Origin: CBDAQR01 sp965199055 | Lineage (GTDB): Bacteria; Pseudomonadota; Gammaproteobacteria; Pseudomonadales; Halieaceae | Direction: 5' to 3' | Assembly (NCBI GenBank): GCA_965199055.1 | Contig: CBDAQR010000003.1 | Span: 806,001-870,000 of the forward strand | DNA: 64,000 nt | Part shown: one piece after another, positions 48,775 through 58,050 of the stretch | Layout of the letters: each line of letters begins with the position of its first letter | How positions within the stretch are numbered: position 1 is the first letter of the stretch | The notes under the pieces: model-generated | The model's database searches: none | The model's input: the letters and a program-made list of their open reading frames with translations, nothing else | What the model was told of the DNA's origin: nothing | Position numbers and translations under genes: made by a program

Positions 48775-50202
48775 ATGGACGCACTCGACCCAGCCATTTG
48801 TCGCAAAGCACGCCTCTCTCGGGATCCGCGCTTCGATGGCGAATTTTTCCTTGCGGTATCCACGACCGGTATCTACTGCAGACCTGTATGCCCCGCCCGT
48901 CCGCCGTTGGAGCGCAACGTCAGCTACTTCCGCACCGCAGCAGCAGCCGCACAAGAGGGCTACCGCCCCTGCTTGCGCTGCCGGCCGGAATCCGCACCGC
49001 AAAGTCCTGCCTGGCTGGGCACTGCCACAACCGTTAAGCGCGCGCTCGATCTCATCCAGGAGGGGTACTTAAATTACAACTCCCTAAGCCAGCTGTCAGC
49101 CCGCCTCGGTGTCGGCGAGCGCTACCTGCGCAAACTGTTCGAACAGCAGCTGGGGGCGACGCCTTCGAGTGTTGCCCAAACACAGCGGCTGCACTTCGCC
49201 CAGAAGCTGTTACACGAAACCGCCCTCCCAATTACAGAGATCGCGTTTGCCAGTGGTTTTGGCAGCATTCGCAGGTTTAATAGCGCGACCGCAGAAGCAT
49301 TCGGCTGTAGTCCGCGGGAACTGCGAAGAAAGCAGACCAGGGCAAGCGGCAAGGGTATCGTGCTGGAAATGAGCTACCGACAACCCTACGACTGGGACGG
49401 CGTGCTCGACTTTTTTGGCCGACATGCGCTAGACGGCGTGGAATCCGTCGAAGAGGGCTGCTACACACGCAACCTACTGACCGACTACGGCCCCGCACAC
49501 ATCCGCGTCGACCACCACCCGCGCAAACCGTGCCTACGATTACACATTGTCTCAGAAGACAATGCGGTACTAATGCCTTTGGTCACACTGGTGCGACGAA
49601 TGTTTGACCTCGACGCGCACGCTGCCGCGATCGAAAGCGAACTGGGGCACGACGAACATTTGCGCCGCTGTATCGAGGCCTGGCCAGGTGTGCGCTCGCC
49701 GGTCGTCGCCTCACGATTCGAATGTGCACTGCGCGCCATTCTCGGCCAACAAATCAGTATCGGTGCCGCTCGCAAGTTATTGGCACGTATCACAGCGGCC
49801 TGCGCTAACAGCGCAAAGCTGGATGGAAGCCATGTACTGTTGTTTCCCAAGCCGGAGCAGGTGGCCGCGCTTAAGGACGATCAGCTCCCGATGCCAGGAA
49901 GACGCCGCGAGACCTTACGCGCCGTTTGCCGCTATTTCGCCGAGGGGGCCGCTGATGACCCAGAGGAACTGCTGTCAGGACTCGCCTCCCTACGCGGCAT
50001 CGGACCCTGGACGCTTTCCATCGTCGCCATGCGCGGTCTCGGCCAGCCGGACGCATTCCCGCACACCGATCTGGGCCTGATGAAGTCGTTCCCGGATCTG
50101 GAGGCACTTAGTCCAGCCCAATTTCGCGAACGCACCAATCAATGGAAACCCTGGCGCTCATACGCGGCCAACTTGTTGTGGAGGAACCTTTGCCATGAGT
50201 GA
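48775..50202 (+). CDS. alkA: Ada-type / AlkA fusion: DNA methylation sensor and 3-methyladenine glycosylase
   Basis: A 475-residue protein. The Ada zinc domain has four cysteines (Cys35, Cys39, Cys66, Cys69; YCRPVCP and CLRC), the methylphosphotriester acceptor type. An AraC-type helix-turn-helix follows (about 95-190), then an AlkA N-domain and an HhH-GPD glycosylase (LRGIGPWTLSIVAMRGLGQPD, with catalytic Asp in PHTDLGL). The O6-methylguanine domain of true Ada is replaced by the separate ogt gene that overlaps it. I use ATG 48775; an upstream GTG (48748) is less likely. It may sense methylated DNA and induce itself. Confidence 0.9.
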   Translation: MDALDPAICRKARLSRDPRFDGEFFLAVSTTGIYCRPVCPARPPLERNVSYFRTAAAAAQEGYRPCLRCRPESAPQSPAWLGTATTVKRALDLIQEGYLNYNSLSQLSARLGVGERYLRKLFEQQLGATPSSVAQTQRLHFAQKLLHETALPITEIAFASGFGSIRRFNSATAEAFGCSPRELRRKQTRASGKGIVLEMSYRQPYDWDGVLDFFGRHALDGVESVEEGCYTRNLLTDYGPAHIRVDHHPRKPCLRLHIVSEDNAVLMPLVTLVRRMFDLDAHAAAIESELGHDEHLRRCIEAWPGVRSPVVASRFECALRAILGQQISIGAARKLLARITAACANSAKLDGSHVLLFPKPEQVAALKDDQLPMPGRRRETLRAVCRYFAEGAADDPEELLSGLASLRGIGPWTLSIVAMRGLGQPDAFPHTDLGLMKSFPDLEALSPAQFRERTNQWKPWRSYAANLLWRNLCHE

Positions 50203-50686
50203 ATTGCACTATCAATTTCTGGAAACCCCACTGGGCCGTCTGCGGCTACTCTCGGACGGCAATGCGCTGAAGCGCATCGAGTTTGAGAATCGACAGGATA
50301 GCGATGGGCAAGAACAAACCGATGCGGTGCTAGAGAAAGCCGCCCGGCAGCTGCGCGAGTACTTCGATGGTGAACGGCAAGCCTTTTCCCTGCCCCTTGC
50401 GCCCGATGGCACCGCCTTTCAGCGGCGGGTATGGGATGCTCTACAGGCAATACCCTATGGTGAGTCACGCAGCTATTCAGACATTGCCCATGAGGTAGGC
50501 AATCTTAAGGCCGTTCGAGCTGTGGGTGCTGCCAACGGCCGCAATCCCATACCCATCGTTGTGCCCTGTCACCGCGTCATCGGCAGCAATGGCAAACTCA
50601 CAGGCTTCGCGGGCGGACTACCGGCCAAGCAGTGTCTACTGGATCTGGAAAGTAGAGCAGCACAACCGTCCCTGTTCAACGGCTAG
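50195..50686 (+). CDS. ogt: methylated-DNA-[protein]-cysteine S-methyltransferase
   Basis: A suicide repair enzyme that moves methyl groups from O6-methylguanine to its own cysteine. It is 163 residues with the active site VPCHRVIG and the preceding helix-turn-helix (IPYGESRSYSDIA, AVGAANGRNPIP). The start overlaps the alkA stop by 8 bases, so expression is coupled and damage repair is shared. Confidence 0.96.
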   Translation: MSELHYQFLETPLGRLRLLSDGNALKRIEFENRQDSDGQEQTDAVLEKAARQLREYFDGERQAFSLPLAPDGTAFQRRVWDALQAIPYGESRSYSDIAHEVGNLKAVRAVGAANGRNPIPIVVPCHRVIGSNGKLTGFAGGLPAKQCLLDLESRAAQPSLFNG

Positions 50687-51542
50687 CGAAGATAAAGGCG
50701 ATCCAGTTCGCTTCATTGATAAAGCCGCTGCCCCAGCTTTCCCACTTTTCATCCAGCCCCTGGGCCTGTATCTCTTCCAGGCTCATTCCTCGTTGCTGCA
50801 AGGTCCGCACTTCAGCGCGAGTGTCTTTCAACATTCCAACGTAGCGCTCCAGATCAGCGCGATTGGCAAGGGATCCATGGCCAGGCACGATGACAGTTTC
50901 ATTATCGACCGTGCCAAGCACGTCTTCGACGTTACGAATAAAGCCGTCGACATTGCCGCCGGAGGCTAGATCGACAAAGGGGAAGCGCTCCTTGAAGTAA
51001 TGATCTCCCATGTGCACAACATTGGCATTGAGGAAGAACACGACACTGTCCCCGTCCGTGTGGCCTGTGGGGTAGTGCTTAATCTCTACCGTGTCCCCAT
51101 TGAAGTGCAACGCGAGTGAATCATTGAACGTCACCTGGGGCCACGCCGCTACGGGACTCGGCTCGGTTACGCGGCCAAAAAACTTGTTCTCCTGGCGGGT
51201 GGACATGCGTACACGCACATTTTCGTGGGCCACGATGGTACTGCCCCGCTCACCCCAAAAAGCGTCGCCACCGGTGTGATCACCGTGCCAGTGAGTGTTG
51301 ACGACATACTTGGCCTGGTTATTACCCAGCTTCTCAATCGCAGCCTGGTAGGCGGGTGCGTAATTGGCGTAGTCCGAATCCACTAACAACACCCCATCGG
51401 CACCAACCGATGCCAGCACATTGCCGCCACGCCCCTGCAGCAAATGCAGTCCGTCATGAATACCCGTGCTGTTTACGCTGGGCTCCTCAGCGACAGCGGG
51501 TAAAGCGATCAGACAAGCCAAAAGTAGTCTTCCAATGCTCAT
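50676..51542 (-). CDS. exported MBL-fold metallo-hydrolase
   Basis: A 288-residue protein with a Sec signal peptide (MSIGRLLLACLIALPAVAEE). The metal site is canonical: HWHGDHTGG, then PTGHTDGDS, and PGHG near the end. It resembles QuinoproteinRelay/PQQ-associated MBL hydrolases. ATG 51542 follows AAGGAGG by 5-6 bases, so a 7-residue longer frame is rejected. It overlaps ogt by 11 bases convergently. The substrate is unknown. Confidence 0.88.
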   Translation of the reverse strand: MSIGRLLLACLIALPAVAEEPSVNSTGIHDGLHLLQGRGGNVLASVGADGVLLVDSDYANYAPAYQAAIEKLGNNQAKYVVNTHWHGDHTGGDAFWGERGSTIVAHENVRVRMSTRQENKFFGRVTEPSPVAAWPQVTFNDSLALHFNGDTVEIKHYPTGHTDGDSVVFFLNANVVHMGDHYFKERFPFVDLASGGNVDGFIRNVEDVLGTVDNETVIVPGHGSLANRADLERYVGMLKDTRAEVRTLQQRGMSLEEIQAQGLDEKWESWGSGFINEANWIAFIFASR

Positions 51543-51555
51543 GCTAGCCTCCTTG

Positions 51556-51834
51556 TCAGGCATTCAGGTCCGGAATCAGATCGCCCTTGAGTCGCTCGAT
51601 ATCGTCCTTCAAACGCAGCTTCTGCCGTTTCAGACGCTGCAGGTGCAGTTGGTCGCGGTAGGGATATTCGTACAGGGCGTCGATTTCGGCATCGAGTTGC
51701 TGGTGCAATTGTTGTAGCTGGAGAATTCTCGCCGCTGGACTCAATTCGGCAGCGGCTGTCTCAGCCTGGGGATCTTCGGGTGGATTCGTATCGCTCACAG
51801 ATTCAGATATAGCCGATAGCGCGACCCAGAGCAA
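51556..51834 (-). CDS. YdcH-like (DUF465) small coiled-coil protein
   Basis: A protein of up to 92 residues. The C-terminal 60 residues (QLHQQLDAEIDALYEYPYRDQLHLQRLKRQKLRLKDDIERL) are the DUF465 signature: helix, short turn, then LKxxKLxLKD. The first dozen residues look non-native; a GTG at 51798 is an alternative start. It ends 13 bases before the MBL start codon. Confidence 0.7.
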   Translation of the reverse strand: MLWVALSAISESVSDTNPPEDPQAETAAAELSPAARILQLQQLHQQLDAEIDALYEYPYRDQLHLQRLKRQKLRLKDDIERLKGDLIPDLNA

Positions 51835-51844
51835 CAGCCAGAAT

Positions 51845-52021
51845 TTATCGACGCAAGCGAAGAAACAATTGCTGGCGAGAATGGATCATCTCACGGCAGG
51901 TTTGACGCAAACTAAAATCGATGCGCGATTCCAGCATCTCCAGTTCCGCCAGCCGCTCCTCCAGAGCGTGAATTTCGGCCACCAATTGTTCGCGCAGCTC
52001 GGCGCTACGGCACCAGTCCAT
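51845..52021 (-). CDS. small helical protein, function unknown
   Basis: A putative 58-residue product (ATG 52021) that is strongly helical: AELREQLVAEIHALEERLAELEMLESRIDF, then a basic tail HSRQQLFLRLRR. It lies between cysQ and the YdcH-like gene with an 11-base gap downstream. There is no clear Shine-Dalgarno. A longer frame runs into cysQ in another phase and is rejected. Real but unproven. Confidence 0.4.
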   Translation of the reverse strand: MDWCRSAELREQLVAEIHALEERLAELEMLESRIDFSLRQTCREMIHSRQQLFLRLRR

Positions 52022-52145
52022 TGGGTGGTCCGCCCGGCTACAGTCGCAGGTATGCAGTTGAAGTTTATCGTAGTTATTGCTGGACACGGCGTCCCCGCTG
52101 ACTGCTCTACCATTTAGGTATAGCCCATGGAAAGCCCCGACACAT

Positions 52146-52955
52146 CTATATTGGAAAATATTTATTGTGGGGGTCAGCCACGGCGATGAAGTGGCCGTTG
52201 AGAAGCGAATCTCGACAGTTGTAATGGAAGGCATCGCCATTGGGTGCCCGCAGCGCACCACCCGCTGCCTCGAGCAGTATTTCACCCGCCGCAGTGTCCC
52301 ACTCCGAGCAGGGCGAGAAGCGTGGATAGATGTCCCCCCGCCCCTCCGCCATCCGGCAAAATTTCAGCGCGCTGCCGGCGTAATCTCGCTCGACCCCAGC
52401 AGGATGCACTGACAATTTGTCCAGAAACGACTCCAGGGTCTGCCCGCGGTGTCGCCGGCTGGTGTGCACGACCAGCGGGCTCTGCTCGTCAAGCCTGCGT
52501 GCCTGAACAGGCTGCCACTTGCCGTCCTGAAAGCGCCACGCGCCTTGTCCTCGCGCAGCGGCATACAGCGATCCCTCGACAGGAACGGCGATCACACCAA
52601 ATACCGGACGCGCCGAATCGATGAGTGCCACATTGATGGTGAACTCGCCGGTTCTGGCGAGGAATTCCTTGGTCCCGTCCAGCGGATCGACCATCCAGCA
52701 TCGCGGCCAGCTGCGACGCTGGCGCAGTTCGAGATCCGTGGATTCCTCTGAGAGTACCGGTATTCCCGTAGGCAGCAAACTGCGGCTGAGAATTTCGTGG
52801 GACGCCAAATCCGCCTGGGTCAGCGGTGTATCGTCGGCCTTACTGGAATGCTCGCTCGCCCGGTCCGAGGCATACCATCGCAGAATCTCTTCGCCGGCTT
52901 CGTTACAGAGCGAGACGAGCAAATCCAGCCATTCCTGGTAGGGTGCTTGGAACAT
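52146..52955 (-). CDS. cysQ: 3'(2'),5'-bisphosphate nucleotidase
   Basis: CysQ removes the 3'-phosphate of PAP, the by-product of sulfate activation and sulfotransfer. The 269-residue protein has the metal site LSEES (about 70), WMVDPLDGTKEF (about 88-100) and EWDTAAGE (about 220). Since this genome encodes PAPS-using sulfotransferases, PAP recycling would be needed. Confidence 0.96.
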   Translation of the reverse strand: MFQAPYQEWLDLLVSLCNEAGEEILRWYASDRASEHSSKADDTPLTQADLASHEILSRSLLPTGIPVLSEESTDLELRQRRSWPRCWMVDPLDGTKEFLARTGEFTINVALIDSARPVFGVIAVPVEGSLYAAARGQGAWRFQDGKWQPVQARRLDEQSPLVVHTSRRHRGQTLESFLDKLSVHPAGVERDYAGSALKFCRMAEGRGDIYPRFSPCSEWDTAAGEILLEAAGGALRAPNGDAFHYNCRDSLLNGHFIAVADPHNKYFPI

Positions 52956-53026
52956 AGAACACCGAAGCGACGTAAAGCGTCAGTCTACATCATCATTCGG
53001 CCCTACAGATGTGGTTTAATCTCCGC

Positions 53027-53692
53027 ATGATTGACTGGAACCATATAGACACCGTGCTGCTGGATATGGACGGCACACTGTTGGACCTACACTACGACAA
53101 TCACTTCTGGCTGAGCCATATCCCGGTTCGCTACGCTGAGGCCCATGGCAAAGACGTGGCCGAAAGTCGCGAACTGCTGGCGCAGCGCTTCGATGAAACG
53201 CGCGGCACACTTAACTGGTACTCCGTAGACTACTGGTCAGAGCAATTGCAGCTGGATATACCGGCGCTTAAGCGCGAGCTGGATCATATGATTGCCGTGC
53301 GACCTCACGTTGAGGATTTTCTTGAGCGTCTGCACACATCCCCAAAGCACGTCATCATGGTCACCAACGCCCACCGCAAGGTCCTGGATATCAAGCTGGA
53401 AAAAACGGGCATTGAACGTTACTTCGATGAGCTGATAGTGTCGCACGACTACGAGGCACCAAAAGAGCAGCTGGCATTCTGGCAGCGGCTGCAAAGCGAG
53501 CACCCGTTTGAACCCGCTCGAACCTTGCTGATCGACGACACTGAAAGCGTTCTGGACTCGGCGCAGCGTTATGGCATTGCCCATCTGTTGACCCTGCTGC
53601 AGCCGGACTCCAGCCTACAAAAACGCCTGGACACCCGTTTTCCTGGCATTCATCATTTTGACGAAATCATGCCGACTCATCCCAATGACTGA
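53027..53692 (+). CDS. yrfG: GMP/IMP nucleotidase, HAD family
   Basis: A 221-residue HAD phosphatase with the motif DMDGTLLDL at the N-terminus, VTNAHRK (motif II), a Lys in APKEQLAF, and LLIDDTESVLDSA (motif IV). I use ATG 53027; the 6-residue longer frame (53009) is possible. It overlaps hslR by 8 bases, matching the yrfG-hslR-hslO order of E. coli. Confidence 0.93.
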   Translation: MIDWNHIDTVLLDMDGTLLDLHYDNHFWLSHIPVRYAEAHGKDVAESRELLAQRFDETRGTLNWYSVDYWSEQLQLDIPALKRELDHMIAVRPHVEDFLERLHTSPKHVIMVTNAHRKVLDIKLEKTGIERYFDELIVSHDYEAPKEQLAFWQRLQSEHPFEPARTLLIDDTESVLDSAQRYGIAHLLTLLQPDSSLQKRLDTRFPGIHHFDEIMPTHPND

Positions 53693-54074
53693 ATCCAACA
53701 AATTACGCCTGGACAAGTGGCTCTGGGCCGCCCGATTCTTCAAGACTCGCAGCCTCGCCAAGCAGGCTATCGAGGGCGGCAAGGTCCAGTTGGAAGGGCA
53801 GCGCGTAAAAGTGAGCAAGGAGATCAGCGTCGGAGACCAGCTCCGGGTGCGCCAGGGTTGGGACGAACGCGATATCGAAATCCTCGCCCTGTCCGACCAG
53901 CGACGCGGCGCCCCCGAAGCACAGAAGCTTTATCGCGAGAACGAGGACAGCATCAGGCGCCGAGAGGAGGCTGCCCAGGCGCGTAAGGCCGCCGGGGGCA
54001 TGCTGCATCGCCCCGAACAGCGGCCGACCAAGAAACAGCGGCGGCAAATCCATCGATTCAAGCAGGACATATGA
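53685..54074 (+). CDS. hslR: ribosome-associated heat shock protein HslR
   Basis: HslR (Hsp15) rescues stalled 50S subunits carrying a peptidyl-tRNA. The 129-residue protein has an N-terminal S4 RNA-binding domain (LRLDKWLWAARFFKTRSLAKQAI, GGKVQLEGQRV) and a basic tail with RPEQRPTKKQRRQIHRFK. ATG 53685 lies inside the yrfG stop; an upstream extension is rejected. It overlaps hslO by 4 bases. Confidence 0.95.
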   Translation: MTESNKLRLDKWLWAARFFKTRSLAKQAIEGGKVQLEGQRVKVSKEISVGDQLRVRQGWDERDIEILALSDQRRGAPEAQKLYRENEDSIRRREEAAQARKAAGGMLHRPEQRPTKKQRRQIHRFKQDI

Positions 54075-54943
54075 GCGAACAGGACCTGACACGCAAATTC
54101 GTATTTGAGCAGGCGGATATCCGCGGCGAAATCGTCCACCTGGACAACGCTTACACAGACATCACAGATATTCACCAGTACGCGCCTGGCGTCAGCTGCT
54201 TATTGGGAGAGTTTCTGGCCGCAGCGGTCTTGCTCAGCACCACCATCAAGTTCAAGGGGCGCCTCATACTGCAGGCGCAAAGCCAGGGTGAAATTCCCCT
54301 GATGATGGCCGAGTGCAACAACCGGCTCCAGGTTCGCGCTATTTCTCGTGGAGCGGAACAGGCAACGTCGTCCGATTTCCGCCAGTTACTGCAGGCAGGC
54401 ACCCTGGCGATCACCATCGAGCCGGACGCCGGCCAGCGCTACCAGGGGATCGTACCCTTGGATGGACAAAACCTCGCAGCCTGCATAGAGCACTATTTCT
54501 CCAATTCAGAGCAGCTTGAGACGCGGCTCTGGATTGCTAGTGATTGCAGTCGCGCCGCAGGCCTGTTGTTACAGCAACTGCCTGCGCAGTTGGTGGCAGA
54601 CACTAAGCAGCGCGCCGCGCAGTGGGAACACGCCTGCACGCTTGCAGAAACTCTGCAAATGGCAGAGCTCATCGAAAGTGAACAGGAAGCGCTGCTCTAC
54701 CGTCTGTTTCACCAGGACCCGGTGAGGCTCTTCGCTGGGGAAGCCGTTAGTTTCGTTTGCAGTTGCTCGAGAGAGCGTTGCGCGAATGCTCTCGTGGCTC
54801 TGGGTCGCGAAGAATTACAAAGTCTCTTCGACGAAGAACCCCTGGTCAGCATGGACTGTGAGTTTTGCAACCAGCAGTACCAATTCGAAGCGAAGGATTT
54901 CGCATCGCTGCTGGGCTTGGAACCGAACCCGGCGCTGCACTAA
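54071..54943 (+). CDS. hslO: redox-regulated chaperone Hsp33
   Basis: Hsp33 is a holdase switched on by oxidation. The 290-residue protein ends with the zinc cysteines in the canonical CxC and CxxC pattern (VCSCS and DCEFC). The start ATGA overlaps the hslR stop. Confidence 0.96.
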   Translation: MSEQDLTRKFVFEQADIRGEIVHLDNAYTDITDIHQYAPGVSCLLGEFLAAAVLLSTTIKFKGRLILQAQSQGEIPLMMAECNNRLQVRAISRGAEQATSSDFRQLLQAGTLAITIEPDAGQRYQGIVPLDGQNLAACIEHYFSNSEQLETRLWIASDCSRAAGLLLQQLPAQLVADTKQRAAQWEHACTLAETLQMAELIESEQEALLYRLFHQDPVRLFAGEAVSFVCSCSRERCANALVALGREELQSLFDEEPLVSMDCEFCNQQYQFEAKDFASLLGLEPNPALH

Positions 54944-54951
54944 GCCAGGGC

Positions 54952-57900
54952 TTATTCTCCGGCCATTACGCCGGGTAACTCAGGATCGCCACCGTGGAAA
55001 AAGCGTGCCTGCACCTTTTCTCCCGCCAGATACAACGCGGGTACCAACAGCAGAGTCACACCGGTGGCAAACAGCACGCCAAAGGCCAGCGATATCACCA
55101 TGGGAATCAGGAACTGCGCCTGCACGCTGGTTTCCGACATGATCGGCAACAGGCCAATAAATGTCGTCAGCGACGTTAGGATGATAGGACGAAATCGGTC
55201 CTGGGAGCCTTGTAGCAAAGAATCCATCGCTGACAAACCCTGCGCCTTGAGCTGGTTGATACGATCAATCAGCACCAGATTGTCGTTCACGACTACGCCC
55301 GCACAGGCCAATACACCAAACATGGAAAACATACTGATTCTCTCACCAAGGATAAGATGGCCCAGTATTGCGCCCATGATGCCGAAGGGCACCGCGGTCA
55401 AAATCAGCGCCGGCTGCCAGTAGGAACGAAACGGCACGGCCATCAGGCCGTAGATCACAAGCATCGATAGCGCCAGATAGCGCAGCAGGGCATTGGCGAA
55501 CATCTCTTCCTCCTCCAGTTCGCCATCCATCACCATTGTCAGACCGGGATAGCGTGCTCGCCAGCCCGGGAAATCTTCACGCAAAATGGCGTCTACCACC
55601 GCCCGCGGATTTGAGGTGCCCGCAAATACCTCCGCCGAGACTTCGAGCGTTCGCTTGCGGTCCAGCCTCTCGATCGTCTGATAACCTGGCTTAAAGCGCA
55701 CTTCAGCCACGGTTTCGAAGGGTACTTCACGCCCATCGGGTGTCCGAATCCGCATTTCATTCAGATTGTCTACTGAGATGCGTTCTCGCTCCGGATAGCG
55801 CACCATGACTTTCACGTCTTCCCGGGTCCGGGGAATACGTTGGGCCTCAGCCCCATAGAAGGCTCTGCGCACCTGGCGCGCCAGGTCTGCACGAGTAATA
55901 CCCAGATTTTCCGCCGCTGGCTTCAAATCCAGTTCTATCTCATCCCGAGGCGCCTGCAGGGTATCGTTTACGTTGTAAACGCCCGGGTAGGACAGCAGGC
56001 TCTCGCGGAGCTGCGCCGAAACCGCCTCGAGATCTTCGATCGAGTTTGAAGCCAGCACCAGTTGAATGGGTTTATCGTTATCCCTGATAGTGAAGTCAAA
56101 ATTGAGCTTTTCGACGGGACCGAGATCGCCGATCAGCTCGCGCCACTCACGAGCCACGTCTCCACCGTTCAAGTCGAGGTTGTTGATCTCGAGTCTGACT
56201 CGAACCTCATGTTCTCTGGCATATGCATTGATATGCCCGAGCGCCTCACCACCCATGCGCTCGTTCACCTCTTGCTTGAGTTTGAGAGCGCCCTGCTCGA
56301 CTTGCTGCAACACTTCCAGGCTGCGTTGAAAGCTGATCCCCTCTTTCAGCTCCACCTTCACGGTGACATCATCGTCATTGATGTCGGGGAAGAATCCGGA
56401 GGGTATCCAGCCACCGGCGTAGATCGCAAGCGACAGGAATAGGGACACGAAAAACAGACTTATCGTGAGCAAGTTGGCGCGCAGACATTTCTCCAGGAAG
56501 GGGCGATAAACGTTGGCAGCAAAATTGACCATAGCCTCTGCGCAGGTCTCGCGCACCGCTTCTAATCTAGCGAGAAATGCCGGACCCGCTGGCCGAACGG
56601 GTCGCATATGGGCAAGGTGAGCCGGCAGAATCAGCAGGCACTCAATCAGAGAGAAGGCCAGGGCGATAATAACCACCGTGGGTATATCCATACCCACCTG
56701 AGCGAAGTCGCCTGGCAGCAGATACATGGGCACGAAAAAAATCATGGTCGAAATGACGGCAAACATGACCGGCTTAACCACCGCGCGAGCGCCCTCAATG
56801 GCTCCCTTATCACCGCGCTGCCCGGAACTCTGCCGCGTGTGGATCGACTCGCCCACGATAATGGCATCGTCCACCACGATGCCGAGTATCAACAGGAACG
56901 CAAACAAGGACAGCATATCCAGCCGCACCCCCGCATAGGGCAACATGAACAGCGTGCCCATGAAGGCTACGGCTATGCCAACACACACCCAAAGCGCCAG
57001 CAACGGTCGCAGGAATAACACCAGTACCAGGAATACCAGTATCAGACCACCAATACCGTTCTTAACGAGTGTCTCCACCCGGCTCTTAAACGGATCGGCC
57101 TGATCTCGCCAGACAAACAACTCAACACCTTCCGGCAAACGGCTGCGCACCTCATCGGCCCAGCCATGCACTGACTCACTGGTGCGCAACACATTGGGAC
57201 TGGCGGTAACAAAGGCGTGCAAAGCGTGCGCAGGCTGATCATTGAAACGAGTACGAACGTCCTCGTCGGCAAATCCATCGACGATATTGGCCACATCACC
57301 CAGCAACACCCGTGTGCCATCGCGCTTGCTGACCAGCACAATGCGCTCAAAATCGCTGCGCTCGTAGGCTTGACCGCGGGTTTGCAACCGAATGTCCCCA
57401 GCCTCGGACTTAATCGACCCGGCCGGCAGGTTTAGCGACGAACTGCGAATGGCCGTGACCACATCATCAAAACGCAAGCCATAGCGCCGCAGTGTATTTT
57501 CAGAGACCTCCACGGAGACCTCATAGGGCCTCGGTGATTCCAACTCCACAACCGACACATAGGGAAGCGCCGACATTTCGTCACGCAGATCTTCGGCGAG
57601 AACCTTGAGGTTTTCTTCACCAATATCACCGGCGATGGTCACTGTGATCATATGGCGGCGGTGCGCTAACTCAGAGACGATGGGTCGCTCCGCCTCAGCC
57701 GGAAAGGTATTGATTGAGTCGACTCGCGTCTTTACCTCGGCAGTGAGCCGCTGCATGTCGTAACCATTTTCGGCTTCGATCAATACCGTACCGCTGCCCT
57801 CTCTGGCGATCGAGCGAATCTCTTTGATCCCATTGAGATCGTGTACGGCCTCCTCTATGCGCGCGCAGATCTGCTCCTCTACCTCGGTCGGGCCTGCACC

Positions 57901-58050
57901 CAGATAGGGCATGGTCACGTTGACCACGTTCATCTCAAAATCGGGGAAAAACTGCTTTTCCAGCGCGGGCATGCTGAAAGAGCCGCCCACCAGGATTAAC
58001 ACCATGATGAGGTTCGCCGCGATCGGGTTGCGGACGAACCAGCCGATCAT
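54952..58050 (-). CDS. RND efflux pump, inner-membrane transporter subunit
   Basis: A 1032-residue RND transporter of the HAE1/AcrB type. Two repeats of six helices surround two large periplasmic domains. The proton-relay aspartates are in TM4 (LGIVVDDAIIVGESI). TM10 has VNDNLVLID instead of the Lys-containing AcrB form, as in a sister subfamily. It overlaps its adaptor by 4 bases. No outer-membrane channel gene is adjacent. Confidence 0.94.
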   Translation of the reverse strand: MIGWFVRNPIAANLIMVLILVGGSFSMPALEKQFFPDFEMNVVNVTMPYLGAGPTEVEEQICARIEEAVHDLNGIKEIRSIAREGSGTVLIEAENGYDMQRLTAEVKTRVDSINTFPAEAERPIVSELAHRRHMITVTIAGDIGEENLKVLAEDLRDEMSALPYVSVVELESPRPYEVSVEVSENTLRRYGLRFDDVVTAIRSSSLNLPAGSIKSEAGDIRLQTRGQAYERSDFERIVLVSKRDGTRVLLGDVANIVDGFADEDVRTRFNDQPAHALHAFVTASPNVLRTSESVHGWADEVRSRLPEGVELFVWRDQADPFKSRVETLVKNGIGGLILVFLVLVLFLRPLLALWVCVGIAVAFMGTLFMLPYAGVRLDMLSLFAFLLILGIVVDDAIIVGESIHTRQSSGQRGDKGAIEGARAVVKPVMFAVISTMIFFVPMYLLPGDFAQVGMDIPTVVIIALAFSLIECLLILPAHLAHMRPVRPAGPAFLARLEAVRETCAEAMVNFAANVYRPFLEKCLRANLLTISLFFVSLFLSLAIYAGGWIPSGFFPDINDDDVTVKVELKEGISFQRSLEVLQQVEQGALKLKQEVNERMGGEALGHINAYAREHEVRVRLEINNLDLNGGDVAREWRELIGDLGPVEKLNFDFTIRDNDKPIQLVLASNSIEDLEAVSAQLRESLLSYPGVYNVNDTLQAPRDEIELDLKPAAENLGITRADLARQVRRAFYGAEAQRIPRTREDVKVMVRYPERERISVDNLNEMRIRTPDGREVPFETVAEVRFKPGYQTIERLDRKRTLEVSAEVFAGTSNPRAVVDAILREDFPGWRARYPGLTMVMDGELEEEEMFANALLRYLALSMLVIYGLMAVPFRSYWQPALILTAVPFGIMGAILGHLILGERISMFSMFGVLACAGVVVNDNLVLIDRINQLKAQGLSAMDSLLQGSQDRFRPIILTSLTTFIGLLPIMSETSVQAQFLIPMVISLAFGVLFATGVTLLLVPALYLAGEKVQARFFHGGDPELPGVMAGE

